The notes below the pieces were generated by a model. That model searched no databases, was not told where the DNA came from, and saw only the letters and a list, made by a program, of their open reading frames with translations. From Juglans regia (taxonomy: Eukaryota; Streptophyta; Magnoliopsida; Fagales; Juglandaceae), in assembly GCF_001411555.2 (NCBI RefSeq), contig NC_049904.1:29215370-29279369 (forward strand): a stretch of DNA of 64,000 nt, read 5' to 3'. Below, one piece after another: positions 51,150-62,935 of this stretch. The position numbers and the translations under genes are program-made. Every line of letters starts with the position of its first letter. Within the stretch, counting starts at the first letter, position 1.

Positions 51150-51150
<1 letters not shown>
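49853..51150. mobile_element. Candidate MULE-like element with long diverged inverted ends
   Basis: The left end (GAACAGTAGCCCTCCATTCA and the sequence around it) matches the minus strand of the right end (GAATAGCAGCCCTCTATTCA) over some 55 bp, including CTGTTAAG/TTGTTAAG and CGTAGAC/CATAGAC. Both outer flanks are TA plus GAGAGAG tracts, so the duplication cannot be read. The interior holds GC-rich, UTR-like and exon-like pieces (50490-50960), as in elements that carry gene fragments. Confidence 0.45.
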
Positions 51151-51189
<39 letters not shown>

Positions 51190-51192
<3 letters not shown>

Positions 51193-52130
51193 AATGCTTT
51201 GGAACGGCCAAGCTATTTTTAGCCCTTTAACAGCCTTCCAATAATAAGGTTTCATCTCAGCATTGCATAAGTTAAAACTATGAGGCCACATGAGATTGCT
51301 AGCTAGAATTAAAAGCACTATGAATGAATTGTTTCCCCTTCCCTCTTCTACCAGATGAGTTGGGCTTGTTGCTTCCACCAGTCGTTGCCACCACTACCAG
51401 ACCATCACTAGCAGTTCGACATAGCTAGTTCGTCTCCTACACAGCCAATCCATATATTTTATTTTACAGAAATCACCAATTGCAATAAATTTGAAACAAA
51501 ACTATTCAAATTGAAAATACATAATATTTTAGTTTTTCATGTAAGCTATTTTACAGAAATTACGAATTTGAATCACCAATTGGAACTAATACTTTTTTCT
51601 TCTCCACAATCAATATTGCTTAGTATGTGGGGTCCCTTTAACATTTTAGTTGTGGTTCGAGGAGACCCGCATCTATGGTTTTAGCATAAGACCCCAGATG
51701 AGCATCGATTTAACGATGATGGGTGAATTTCTATAGCTTTGTGGCATCGATGAGTGATGGCTGAACGGATAGAAGGGTTATGGGGTCTCTATGTCGAGGT
51801 TCAAAGCGATGAGGTTCACGACGAGCCACGATGAGAGAGATGGTCAAGGATTGTGAAATGGGAGAGAGGGATAGTGGTGCGGTATTTGGGAGAGGGATTG
51901 TTGACAAATGAGAGAGAGGGATAGTGGTGCGGTATTTGGGAGAGGGATTGTTGACAAATGAGAGAGAGGAGAGGGGTGCGGGATATGGTGGAGAAAGCAT
52001 AAAATTTTCGCAAGGGGGTGGTTTTGTGTACCGCGCAATCCCATTGTGAGCCTCATGAGTGGGCTACATGACAATAAATCATTGGAGACTGTTTTTAGCC
52101 TTTTAGCAGTTTGACCGATTAGAAGATTCT
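51190..52130. repeat. Element with inverted ends (CTRTTTTTAGCC)
   Basis: CGGCCAAGCTATTTTTAGCC at 51206 pairs with the minus strand of 52080-52120 (CGGTCAAACTGCTAAAAGGC) and continues ACAGCCTTCCAAT versus ACAGTCTCCAAT. It follows directly after the (AG)n tract at 51166-51192. No transposase is present. Confidence 0.4.
51851..51985. repeat. 50-bp tandem repeat, about 2.5 copies
   Basis: The unit starts TTGACAAATGAGAGAGAGGG and contains GATAGTGGTGCGGTATTTGG. It begins at 51851, 51901 and 51951; the second unit is intact, the first has a few changes and the third is partial. Confidence 0.85.
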
Positions 52131-52143
52131 CTCATACATATAT

Positions 52144-52519
52144 TGTTAGAATGCACAGCGGAAAAGTACCTCAAACTCAGCTTATAAAATTGTTCTACAA
52201 GTTTTTTCAGATTGATAAATTCTAAGCGTTTCCTCTTAGTGACGAAAGTGTACTACATAGTATGAAACTAGAGTAACACTTATAAAATCCACAGCCTAAA
52301 TATTTTATCAAGAGAGAACAAAAAGAGAGAGAGCCTTTTTCGTATTTCAGGTGGTGCCAAAAACACAATTGAGGAGGACATATTGTCCTCCTCTGCACGG
52401 CTGGCCTTAAAGGCCAACCTTCAATTCTGATAAAAACCAGTAACACATGGCTTTAAGCTATGCATTACAAGCAGTCGTTGGAGGGGGTCAGCCCCACGTG
52501 AGCTCCCCTCCATCTAACA
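52144..52519 (-). repeat. 3' LTR of the copia element
   Basis: It matches the other LTR with scattered changes and small indels. Just inside, the minus strand shows the purine tract GAGTGAGAGA, the polypurine-tract position. Confidence 0.88.
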
Positions 52520-53597
52520 TCTCTCACTCGTACACAGTGGGCATGACCCCAGGTCAGCATCTCTCTAATGTTCTCAATCTTGTTCATACAAATAAATAGA
52601 CCGTGCGACCACCAAGCACATATGTAGAAAGGAGGGAGTACATACACCAAATCTCTCCCAGAGAATACCAGCATAGTAACATCCCTAAAGTGTCTGGTCA
52701 TGTCCTAGACTTATTCGATCTCATCAAGATCAAGCATTTTCAAACCCTCTTGAGTTTGAAAAACTTAGAATAATGCTTGACTATCTCCAAATATTTAAAT
52801 GTGTTCACAACTTTTAGCTGCTACCAAGATGTAGCGTCATTTGTAGGACGTCAGCAAACACTATCGAAGATACGATATCGAATAGTCTTCCCTTTACACT
52901 CATATCCCTCAATTTTGGTCGAATTGCTTTCCCAACAATGCCTCTTTAGACCGTATCAATCATGACCATAGACAGCATGCCAAAGTAGCAAACATCACAA
53001 CCTTCATCTCGTGACATAGTCAAAAGTAAATGACATTTTTTTAAAAAAAATGAGACTCACACTATGAGAAAGAGGGAAATATTTTACTCACTTACTCATA
53101 TTGTCGTATAAGCACATATAGTATGAAACACATTCTAAGGTGAATTTCTCTTTCTTAAAAAGCATATGTCTATATCAACACCGTACAGATCTTAGTCTAG
53201 CCGTTCCTTAAGCATCTAACCTAAATTCCTCTATTTGCATGTCTCCAAGGCGTCAAAGAGAAACTCGCATCTAGCTTACTACAGGCTACATGGATGGTGG
53301 GGTAACCCATGCATAGTCCTATCAATGGACCTCATCTTAGCTCCCACTAAGGCGACATAACTTTGTGTCAACCAACTTATCCCTTTGGACAAGTACCTAG
53401 GGACACAATGTCTCATTTCTACTCGCTACTTAAGCGCTAGAGGCGATCGCTCGTGTGAGTGAGCCGATCTAAGCCTATTGACATATCTTTTGTGTGTGTA
53501 TTAAAAACAATACAATAAAGACAAGAACTAAATCATATTGTATTAATATTCCAAAGGAAATGTTACACCTTTATGTCATTTGAAACACAAATTACAT

Positions 53598-55979
53598 TTA
53601 TAGTCTACGCAGTCCTAGATTCTTAACATGAGCTTCGAAGACATCTCTTCCTATAGGCTTCGTTAAGGGATCGGCAACCATGCAACTCGTAGAAAAATGT
53701 TTCAGAACCACTTCCTTTTGCGCTATCATGTCTCTGATGTAGTGATATCTGATATCTATGTGTTTGGTTCTTTCATAATACTTTGAGTCCTTAGCATATG
53801 CGAGAGCTGCCATGCTATCGCAGAATATTGTCACCGGATCTGATGTATCCGTGCCAATGTCTAAATGCTTGAGGAACCTCCGTAACCAAACAGCTTCTTG
53901 AACTGCTGCAGAACAAGCTATGTATTCTATCTCCATGGTGGATAAAGCTATACATGGTTATTTTTTGCTGCTCCATGTAATGGCGCCTTGGTTGAGCAGA
54001 AAGATATACCCAGTGGTTGATTTGCGTTCATCTAGGTCGCTGCCCCAATCGGCATCACTGTAACCTCTTAGCTGCAAGTCTGAACCCTGATAGCACAGCA
54101 CATAGTCTGCAGTTCCCTTGAGATATCGCATAATCCTTTTGACCGCTTTCCAGTGAGCTAGTCCGGGGTTAGATTGGAATCTACTCACTAAGCCAACTGC
54201 ATAACATATATCAGGCCGAGTACACATCATTGCGTACATCAGACTACCCACAGCATTAGCATAAGGGACACGGACCATCTTTTCTTTTTCTTTTTGAGTC
54301 TTAGGACACATCACTTTAGACAAGTTTTCGCTCATTACAACATGGGTGTCAATGGGTTTACATCCATTCATTAGGAAGCACTCGAGGACTTTCTTTATGT
54401 AAGTCTGTTGAGACAAACACAAAAGTCTCTTTGAGCGATCTCTGTAGATTTTAACTCCTAGAATATATTCTGCCTCACCCATATCCTTCATCTCAAAATT
54501 GAAGGATAACCACTCTTTTGTGGCGACTATCGACCCTTTATTATTTCCAGCTAGTAGTATGTCATCAACATATAATGATAACATAATGAAACTCTTTTTA
54601 GACCTTTTGACATAAACATAATGATCATCTGTGATCATCGTAAACTCATTCGAGAGAATGGTTCGATGGAATCTGAGGTACCATTGTCTAGATGATTGTT
54701 TTAGGCCATATATAGATCATTTGAACTTGCACACTTTGCGCTCTTGACCTTTGACCACAAAACCCGTTGGTTGATCCATATAGATCTCCTCATCTAGTTC
54801 TCCATTGAGAAATGGTGTCTTAACGTCCATCTGGTAGAGTTCCAAATTCATGTTTGCTACTATAGCTAGAATCAGGCGAATTGAGGCAAACCTCACCACT
54901 GGTGAAAACGTCTCCTTATAGTCTATATCTTCATGTTGGGTATATCCTTTCGTCACTAAGCGAGCTTTGTACTTATTTATTGATCCATCCGACTTGCATT
55001 TAACCTTAAGAACCCATTTGTTCCCAATAGTCTTACGCCCTATTGGTAGATCAACCAAATCCCAGACCTGGTTAGTCTTCATAGACTCAATCTCATCATT
55101 AAGAGCTTTCATCCACTCATCTTTAGTAGAAGATGAAAGAGCCTCATAAATTGTCCTAGGCTCGTCATCATCATGCAGAGCTACCATAAAAACTTCCCCT
55201 TCAATCTCAAAACAATGACGGGGAATACTTTCACGTGTGCTTCTATGCGGCTGAGGTTGTTGTGATTGATTGACGAGTGATGTGCTCCAACTTGAATTCA
55301 AATAATTTGTAGGAGTTTGAAGAATTTCTTCCTCATTCTCAACTAAATTCTTTGGAGCACTTTCCTCTTGTTCCACAATCTCATGAAGTTCTAAACTCCT
55401 ATCAACCTCACCTCTACTTGGAAACTCATCTTCAATGAAATCCACATCTCGTGACTCAATCTTAGTCACATTTCCATCAGATTGTTCACCTATTAATACA
55501 TATCCTTTAGAGTGTTCTAAGTACTTTATAAAGATAGAATTCTTCCCTCTAGGGCCTAACTTCCCATACTTATGAGAAAGATTGTGAACAAAGCCCGTTA
55601 AACCCCATGGCCGCAAGTTACTTAAATTGGGTTTCTCGCCGGTCCATAGTTCATATGGGGTGGAAGTTACTGATTTGGAGGGCACTCGGTTAAGAATGTA
55701 GGCAGTAGTCAAAAGTGCATCCCCCCAAAAAGAAATTGGTAGGTTTGCTTGCGTCATCATTGACCTAACCATCTCAAGCAGAGTTCGATTTCTCCTTTCC
55801 GCCAAGCCATTTTGCTGCGGCGTACTTGGCATCGTCAACTGTCTTTTGATTCCTTTTTCATCACAGAGCCTTTTAAATTGCTCAGAGAGATATTCTCGTC
55901 CTCGGTAAGTTCTTAGAGCTTTTAAACTCTTGTCTAACTGATTCTCAACCATTTTTAGATATCGCCTAAAGCATTCCAA
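53598..55979 (-). pseudogene. Copia integrase C-terminus, reverse transcriptase and RNase H
   Basis: Minus strand, one frame with two internal stops (at 54717-54719 and 53958-53960). The order is integrase (MPSTPQQNGLAERRNRTLLE), RVT_2 (DIDYKETFSPVVRFASIR, YQMDVKTPFLNGELDEEIYM), the RT catalytic box LSLYVDDILLAG, and RNase H (YSDADWGSDLDERKSTTGY, then EYIACSAAVQEAVWLRRFL). In copia proteins the stop at 53958 is usually a Gln codon, so it is probably a single-base change. Confidence 0.9.
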
Positions 55980-55983
55980 TGCT

Positions 55984-57548
55984 TCAGACTTTGGAAAAGT
56001 TTAAGTAGACATGACCGTAACGTGAAAAATCATCTATAAATGTGATGAAGTAGACACTTTCATGTCTTGCCCTCACATTCATTGGACCACAGATGTCTAA
56101 GTGGACTAATTGCAGTGGAAAAGATGCTCTTGTGACTTTTCCAAACGATTTTCTCTTAGCTTTTCTCATTAGACAATGTTCACATGTGGGTAAGATGACC
56201 TTAGCGAGATTGCCTATTAGGCCTTCTCTAGCTAACCTAGTCATTCTATCTTGCCCTATATGGCCAAGCCTAACATGCCATTTATATGAATCCAAATTAT
56301 CAGATGTAGAAAGAAAATCAATAGACTCATTTATATTTGAATATTCCAAATTCAAAATCATAAAACCGTCTTGAAGAAAAGCATTGCCATAAAACACATG
56401 GCCCAAATGAAAAGAAACATAATTGTTTTCAAATACAATTCGAAAACCAAGTCTTAATAGAGTGACTACAGAAAGTAAGTTCGTCGGATCTCGAGAGTGT
56501 ATAACACATTGTGGAGGAAAATAATGTAGCCACCCCGCAAGTCCAGCTTGTAGGATCCAAGTCCCAGTACTTCCACGCTAGCTCCATTCCCCACCTTGAT
56601 ATCACGACTCCCAGCTGCAATCTGGCGATACTCCACAAATTCGACTCTGTCTCGCGTTATGTGTTCGGTTGCTCCTGAATCAACAATCCACACAAGATAG
56701 GAGTGAGCAACCATCACATGGCTAGTTACAAAAATAATGTGAGAAAAGCCAGAGTGTATCTTCTTCGGCTCAGTGCAGTCACGAGCGAAGTAGCCATTCT
56801 TTCCACAGTTGAAGCACTCCAATTTTGACTTGTTCCTCCTGCGCTTGCCCCTCTTGCTGCGCTAAGAAGTTCCTGACACCTTCTTAATTTGTCCAACAGC
56901 TACCCCATTCTTGGACTTCTTGCGCTTAGGCCTTGATGCCTTACGCGAACCAGAATCAGCCACATAGGCCGTGTGGTTGGGCTTAGCAGTCTCTAGGGGC
57001 TCAACCTCCAATTCTAAGTGACGCGAGACATCATCAAAGTCTTTGATATTCTCGTTATGCGTCAGGTTCTGGCTCATATTCTCCCAAGAATTCGACAGTG
57101 ATCTTATTACTGCCTGGACTTGCTGTTCATCAGTCAGGTTGTTTCCTGCTGACTTAAGTTCGCGGATCATGGTTGGCATAGCCCTAAGATACTGCTTCAT
57201 TGTGTGGTCAGAGCGCATCTAATAGGAGTCAAACTTCATGGTTAACCCACGCGACCTAGTGGCTGAAGTTCCACCAAACTTCAACTTCAAAGCCTCCCAC
57301 ATGCTTTGGGCAGAGTCATAGATCTCGAACTCACACATTAAATCGTTGTGCATGCTGCTTAACATTATTATGCGCGCGCACCGACTTTTCTTAGCCCATT
57401 GAGTATAGGCTAGTTGATCTATCTTGTATTGTTCCGAGGTCCCTTCCTCGGGCTCAGTAAGGGAGTGAGATAAGGCCTTCAAGACCTCTTGCTCATCTAA
57501 AACATATTGGATCTTGCGATACCAAATGTCGTAGTTCTCCCCATCCAA
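55984..57548 (-). pseudogene. Copia gag, protease and integrase N-terminus
   Basis: The gag UBN2-type region starts MDGENYDIWYRKIQYVLDEQ (57548), has an in-frame TAG at 57219-57221 and another at 56862-56864, then the CCHC knuckle CFNCGKNGYFARDC (about 56775-56816). Protease follows with WIVDSGATEHITRD. Frameshifts occur between 56466 and 56406 and near 55980. Pre-integrase sequence with WHVRLGHIGQDRM (56270) and integrase HLDICGPMNV follow. Confidence 0.88.
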
Positions 57549-58489
57549 TTTCTCTCATTTGTTTAAATCGGCAATTATACTCTTGGTTGCTATTTCACTA
57601 TAATATGCAAAGAAGGGATATTACACACACACCTAAGAAATTTGCCGCATCCATCCAAGTTAAAAAAAAAATAATTTAGACATGTCGCAAGATCGAAAAA
57701 TCGCTAGGCTTCAGAATTATCTCTTGCGCCACAATATCTAATTATTAAATTTCTAACCTAATTCCCGCGCAAATTAAAAAAAAAGATATGAGAGAATTAA
57801 TCATAAATCTCAACCATACTCCTACTATCTTAAGTAGTCATCTAATCCTAGTCACATGTAAAGACATAACCTACTAAAATCGCAATAACCTTTTGGGCCA
57901 GTCTACAAGGATAGCTACTCCAACAACAGTAACCTATTGGGCCAGTCTACAAAGATGGTTCATATAAGACCATTACAGTCCATTTTTCTTGTTCCATCAG
58001 TGCATTTACATTTCATACTAGGGTCACTATGGTCTTTTGGCTATACAGTGCATTTACAGTTCTTACTGGGATCACTGTAATTTTTTTTCAGTCTATCATT
58101 TACACTGACAATTCTAACTAAGACTAATTAGTGGAAATTTTTCTATTTTATCAATAAAGACTAATATATAAACATTCAAGCCTAACATTCATATATGATA
58201 AAATAATCACATATCCACATGTTCAATTCACATATACATGTAATCACATTTAATACAACAAATTAAATAAAAGATCACATGTAATATAACATAATGAAAT
58301 TAAAAAAATAGCATGAATATAACTAGATATTCACATGTGATCATATTTAATCTAAATCATTAAATAAAAGATCACATGTAATATAACAATATATCTAAGC
58401 ATATATTAAATCATGCAATTTTTTTTTAATAGAGACAAAATAAATGCATAATAAATACATTTAAAAAAAAAACCCACCTAAACCAAAGG

Positions 58490-58605
58490 TAAGTCGCAAC
58501 CCAGTGGTGAGCGCAAACTTTGACTGGTGGTCCTGGGTTCGAGTCCCAGGGATGCCAATTTCATCCCCTCCTTTTTATTTTCTGTTAAAAAAAAAAGGCT
58601 TAAAC
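58490..58605 (+). repeat. tRNA-derived SINE-like sequence
   Basis: B box GGTTCGAGTCC at 58536-58546 sits in a perfect T-arm (CCTGG/CCAGG). An A-box-like CCCAGTGGTGAGCGC lies about 35 bp upstream, and an A-run ends the unit near 58588-58597. The full cloverleaf is not formed, so this is a SINE or tRNA relic rather than a working tRNA. It is inserted in the 5' leader of the copia element. Confidence 0.55.
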
Positions 58606-58854
58606 AAGGTTGAGTTTTGAAAAAATAGTCCAGATTTTTTTTTTTTTTTACTGCAAAAGGCCCAGCCCATTTTTATTAGTTTTTAAACAAAAAATCTGTG
58701 GGCCGTGAGGCCCAGGCCCATGGAAGTCAGATGACCATTAGGTCATCTTCTTCCTCCATCAGCTACTGTTCACGTGAATAGTAGTCGTTCCATAGCAGCA
58801 ACGGAGATGCCGTTGGAGCCTCCCACGCAACACCGCAAGCGCCGAAAAAGGTCG

Positions 58855-59045
58855 GTCCAAGCAGCTAGGTGCTGCCGACCACCTCGCTAGTGCGCCCTGC
58901 ACCTCCATGGTGCGCGCAGCACCTCGCTGGTGCGCGCTGCACCAGGTGAGCGTAGCACCTCCGTGGTGCGCGCAGCACCACTGCGTTGGTGCTCGCAGCA
59001 CCACCTGGTGCGCGCAGCGCCTTGCGGTGGTGCACACCTGGTGCG
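58855..59045. repeat. GC-rich GGTGCGCGCAGCACC repeat in the copia leader
   Basis: Variants of the partly palindromic GGTGCGCGCAGCACC recur about six times, in a region otherwise AT-rich. Open frames on the minus strand across it are repeats of Ala, Arg, His and Cys codons, not a protein family. Confidence 0.75.
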
Positions 59046-59144
59046 TGTCCTTTTTTTTTTAAACAGATAAAAAAAAAGAGGATAAAAAAGACACCATACA
59101 AATCTCAAGCATATGCGAGAAAAAAATTATAAACTGGAAGCAAT

Positions 59145-59167
59145 TCAAAAAATAGCTCTGATACCAA
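59145..59167 (-). other. Primer-binding site of the copia element
   Basis: Directly inside the 5' LTR the minus strand reads TTGGTATCAGAGCTATT, matching the 3' end of initiator tRNA-Met (TGGTATCAGAGC). Confidence 0.85.
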
Positions 59168-59562
59168 TGTTAGAATGCACAGCGGAAAAGTACCTCAAAC
59201 TCAGCTTATAAAATTGCTCTACAAATTTTTCCAGATTGATAAATTTCAAGTGTTTCCTTTTAGTGGCGAAAGTGTACTACGTAGTATGAAACTAGAGTAA
59301 TACTTATAAAATCCATAGCCTAAATATTTTATCAAGAGAGAACAAAAAGAGAGAGAGCCTTTTTCGTATTTCAGATGGTGCCAAAAATACAATTGAAGAG
59401 GATTATATATAGTCATCCTATGCACTGCTGGCCTTAAAGGCCAGCCTTCAATTTTGATAAAAACCAGTAACGCATGACTTTACAAGTAACGCATAGCTTT
59501 TAAGCTATGCGTTACAAGCCGCCGTTGGAGGGGGTCAGCCCCACGTGGACGTCCCTCCATCT

Positions 59563-59566
<4 letters not shown>
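59168..59566 (-). repeat. 5' LTR of the copia element
   Basis: It matches 52144-52519, plus an extra duplicated segment near 59468-59510 (ACGCATGACTTTACAAGTAA / ACGCATAGCTTTTAAGC), which accounts for its greater length. Confidence 0.88.
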
Positions 59567-59601
<35 letters not shown>

Positions 59602-60499
59602 CAGGGTACGTATATGGCAGAAATGATTCAACGCCCTCTTTTTTTGTTTCAACGGAGAAGGTGGCCTAGCTAATAACAAAGTTTGGTCTTTTCTTCTATT
59701 TAAATTTATAAGAAACCAATTCCTTAAGCCTCAAGTAATTTCTTTTAGGATGTCATAGAAACCATGCAATTAGTACTGCCTTCTTAGAAGAGTTCTAAAG
59801 ACGAAGTAATTTGAAATTATCCTTTTTATCTCGGTCTAGCTGGTATGTACCCTAACCAGATGTCAAGGCCGCTTATTTCAAAAAAAAAAAAAAGATGTCA
59901 AGGCCGCTTGAATGCGTTTTAAAGAGGTCATTAATTACTTCGTAATACTGTTTATCTGGTTTGGTTTTTTTTACCCGATCCAAAACTTGGATAACGGGAT
60001 TCTGGAGGCCGTTGGATTACACACTCGCCCATATTCGCGTACGGGTATGGATATATAAGACTGATACCAGATAATTTAAAATCTAGTAGCTACAAACTGG
60101 GTTTAATTTTTTTTTTTTTTTAAAAAAAAAGTTATGCCCAATATTCCGAGTTTCCGAATTTCTAAAAATATAAATAAAAAGTTAATTTTTAGCAAAATTT
60201 GATACCCTGAGTACAATACGGTCCGGATTATGATCCGAGCGAGTATCCGGGCCGCATTGTATGTCCCGGTCTAGATATAGTTGGGTAACCAGATCTGTGC
60301 CCAAGTGAACAATAGTACTACTGTTTTGTATAAATTTGAGGGAGAAACTATCAGGAGATAAAATGGAAAAATAAAAGAGTTTGGGAAAAATTATCAAATG
60401 TGCAAAAAGTAAAAGGTCTAGGAAGTTTTTTTGGTAAAATAATAAAAGAAAAGGAATTTATTCTGCAATTAACCTAAGAAATAGACTTTTAATTGAAGT
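59567..60499. other. Intergenic, with TA tract and a possible hAT-like MITE
   Basis: A (TA)n tract runs 59567-59600. Between about 59957 and 60299, ATCTGGTT at the left and AACCAGAT at the right are inverted and enclose CCCGATCC and CCGGGCCGC motifs like those in the CCGGT-type MITEs; the duplication is unclear. No gene was seen. Confidence 0.35.
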
Positions 60500-60690
60500 T
60501 GGTCATGATTGGTTTAGATAGTAAGATGATTTTAGATGAGTTGAATAAAATATTATTTTTTAATATTATTATTATTTTAAAATTTAAAAAAATTAAATTT
60601 TTTATTTTATTTTATATAAAAATTTAATAAAATTATAATAATAAACTAAAATGAGATGAGATGATTTTTATATGAAACGAATCCTAATAA
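60500..60690. repeat. AT-rich MITE of the PIF/Harbinger-like family
   Basis: It starts near ATTGGTTTAGATAGTAAGAT and ends ATGAGATGAGATGATTTTTA then GAAACGAATCC. It shares AAAATATTATTTTTTAATAT with the copies at 25494 and 26087. Confidence 0.5.
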
Positions 60691-62379
60691 TACCGAAGTT
60701 GGTCCAAAGTTCTATCGAAGAAAATGGAAAAGAAAAAAAAAAATAACTGATACAGATTTTCAAAGATCAGAGATGCAAATCGCAATCACTCATCAGGTGG
60801 TGGCTTTTACTTTGGCCTTTGCATCGATCGAGTTTGGTCGCTGTCTCTTCCCCTTTTTACCATCATGTCTTTTACTGATAGCGACAAGCAATCTGCGTAG
60901 ATTTTAGTTTGGATAAAAGTTAAAACTCTATTATTAGATCTTGAATTTAAATATATAAATTATTAGTAATATTATATATAATTTTAGAGTAATGTTAGTG
61001 AGAAATTATTATAGTAATACATATTTTACACTCACAGCGTATTTATTTTTAATTGATTGTTTCCAATACTTATTTGGAGAGATGTGTGGTTTAGATGATG
61101 TCACATTATGTGTACAAAATAGATACTCTCAATAATGACTTTTATTTATATTTATTCATAATTTTAAGATCAACAAATCTTATATTTTTTTTTTTAAATT
61201 AAAGTTTATTATTAAAAAAGTAAACTTTTCATGCGAGTTTCGGATATATCCATATTTTCAAAAGAAATGTCCGAACTAACACATCTTATGACTACAAATA
61301 GTATTTATCATAAATTATATGTTTTCTTTTTCCCACAAACGTCTTTTTATTTAAGTAATTTAAAAAAACTACATCCATGGTAAAATGCCAATTCTAAACC
61401 ATATGTAGTTGATAATCTTGCAAGTTATACATTTTCGATAATCTCATTAATTTATAATTATAACCCAATTTCTTATGCAGCATATTTGTAATAAAAATAA
61501 AAATAAAAATAAAAATATATATTGGGTGATTTATCTTGTCTTATTATTATATAATTTATCTATAAATAATCCTTATATTTGGATTTGATCATTTGATTCA
61601 TTGAAAATAATGAAAATGTAGTTCTTCTAGTTATGTCGAAAATAATAATTATTTTGTTTGGTTACATTTTTATTAAAAAGGAATAGCCATTAGCATAGAC
61701 ATTCTCTAAAATAACGAATAACTATTCCTTCCAAAAGTAGTTCTAAAAAGTAAGAACAACACTATTACATACATAAATAGATTACGCAAAATAAATTGAC
61801 AACTTGATATGATTTAATGGAATTCGTTATATCTATTTTACAATAAAAATAATTTTATAATCTAACGTATTACATCAATCCATATCAATTTGTAAGTCTA
61901 CTTTTATGTAATTTTTTTATATTTAAATTATTTCTCAAATAAAAAATAACTATACATCTTAAATATGGGAGAAATAGATATAAGAGAGATATTATTATAG
62001 AATTTTTAAAAACTTTTTTAATAAATATTGTAGTTGGTCACCAAAGAGACTGATGATGGTTAGGATATTTAAAATATTGAAGTATATGTTTAAATAGTAA
62101 TGAAATAGTTTGATTCAAAATATTTTATTAAGTTTTAAAAATGGGAGACAAAAGTTATAAGAATATTATAAATAAAAATTTTGTTTGAATATAATTTTTT
62201 AATATATATTTTAAATTTAGAAAATTAGTATTATTTTTTGTGTTTGGATTAGGAGTTTAGAAAATTTGTAATAATTAAATGAAAAAATTGTAGATTTGAA
62301 TTCGAAAACTCTTTGTAATTGAGAAGAAAATATCTGAAAATACTTGAAAACAATTATGTTCCCAAAATGGATTCTAAGA
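60691..62379. other. AT-rich intergenic region
   Basis: No gene was recognised. It contains a MITE of the TTTTATAATCTAACG family at 61775-61950 and low-complexity runs. Confidence 0.45.
61775..61950. repeat. AT-rich MITE, same family as 15250
   Basis: It shares CAATAAAAATAATTTTATAA and TCTAACGTATTACAT with the 15250 copy and ends TAAATTATTTCTC. Boundaries are approximate. Confidence 0.5.
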
Positions 62380-62745
62380 CATTGTTTGGATAGTTAGATG
62401 AGATAAGATGAAATATCTGTGAATAATAATGAGATGATTTGTGAATAATAATAAAATAATTTGAGTTAAGATTTTTATTGGGTTTTGAAAAAAGAAAAAA
62501 AATTGAATAAAAATATTATAAAGTTAAAATATTGTTAGAATATCATTTTTGTTTTGTGATTTGAAAAAAATTGAATTATTTATTATATTTTATATGAAAA
62601 TTTTAAAAAATTGTAATGATCAGTAATGATTAGATAAAAAAGTATAAAAGAGAATTTGAAATATGTTTATGTTTGAATAATATTTAAATATTGAGATAAA
62701 ATGAGATGCGATAAATTACGTATCGAACGTAATTCAAAATATTCA
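62380..62745. repeat. Long MITE of the GATGAGATAAGATG family
   Basis: The left arm TTGTTTGGATAGTTAGATGA and the right arm (ATAAAATGAGATGCGATAAA) resemble the 14690 copy, with the same AATATTGTTAGAATATCATT core. Confidence 0.5.
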
Positions 62746-62756
62746 TTCAGTTTAGA

Positions 62757-62935
62757 GAAATGATAGTTGCAGTCGTAAGTGCATAAACGCCGTACAATCA
62801 CTCAAAAAAAATAAATAAATACGATACTCATATAAAAAAAATTAATTTTTTAATTATAAATCTCACTCTTTTTTAAAGTGATTATATGACATTTACGTTC
62901 TTCTTAACTTTATGCAACATTACTTTTCAGTTTAT
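62757..62935. repeat. MITE of the TGCAGTCGTG family
   Basis: The left arm AGAAATGATAGTTGCAGTCG matches the inverted right arm (ATGCAACATTACTTTTC). The core contains AAAAATTAATTTTTTAATTA. Confidence 0.55.

Larger units (their letters stand above)
52144..59566 (-). mobile_element. Ty1/copia retrotransposon, full structure, decayed
   Basis: LTRs at both ends (52144-52519, 59168-59566) start TGTTAGAATGCACAGCGG and end CATCTAACA. TATAT flanks both sides, although this is within TA-rich sequence. The coding order on the minus strand is gag, zinc knuckle, protease, integrase, RT and RNase H, the copia order. Frameshifts and stops have inactivated it. A SINE-like sequence and a GC-rich repeat lie in the leader. 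Confidence 0.9.

Noticed and set aside
58500..58552. Working tRNA gene
   Set aside because: The B box and T-arm are good, but there is no paired acceptor stem or full cloverleaf.
58759..59108. Cysteine/alanine-rich minus-strand frames
   Set aside because: They translate a GC-rich tandem repeat in a retrotransposon leader in three phases, not a protein.
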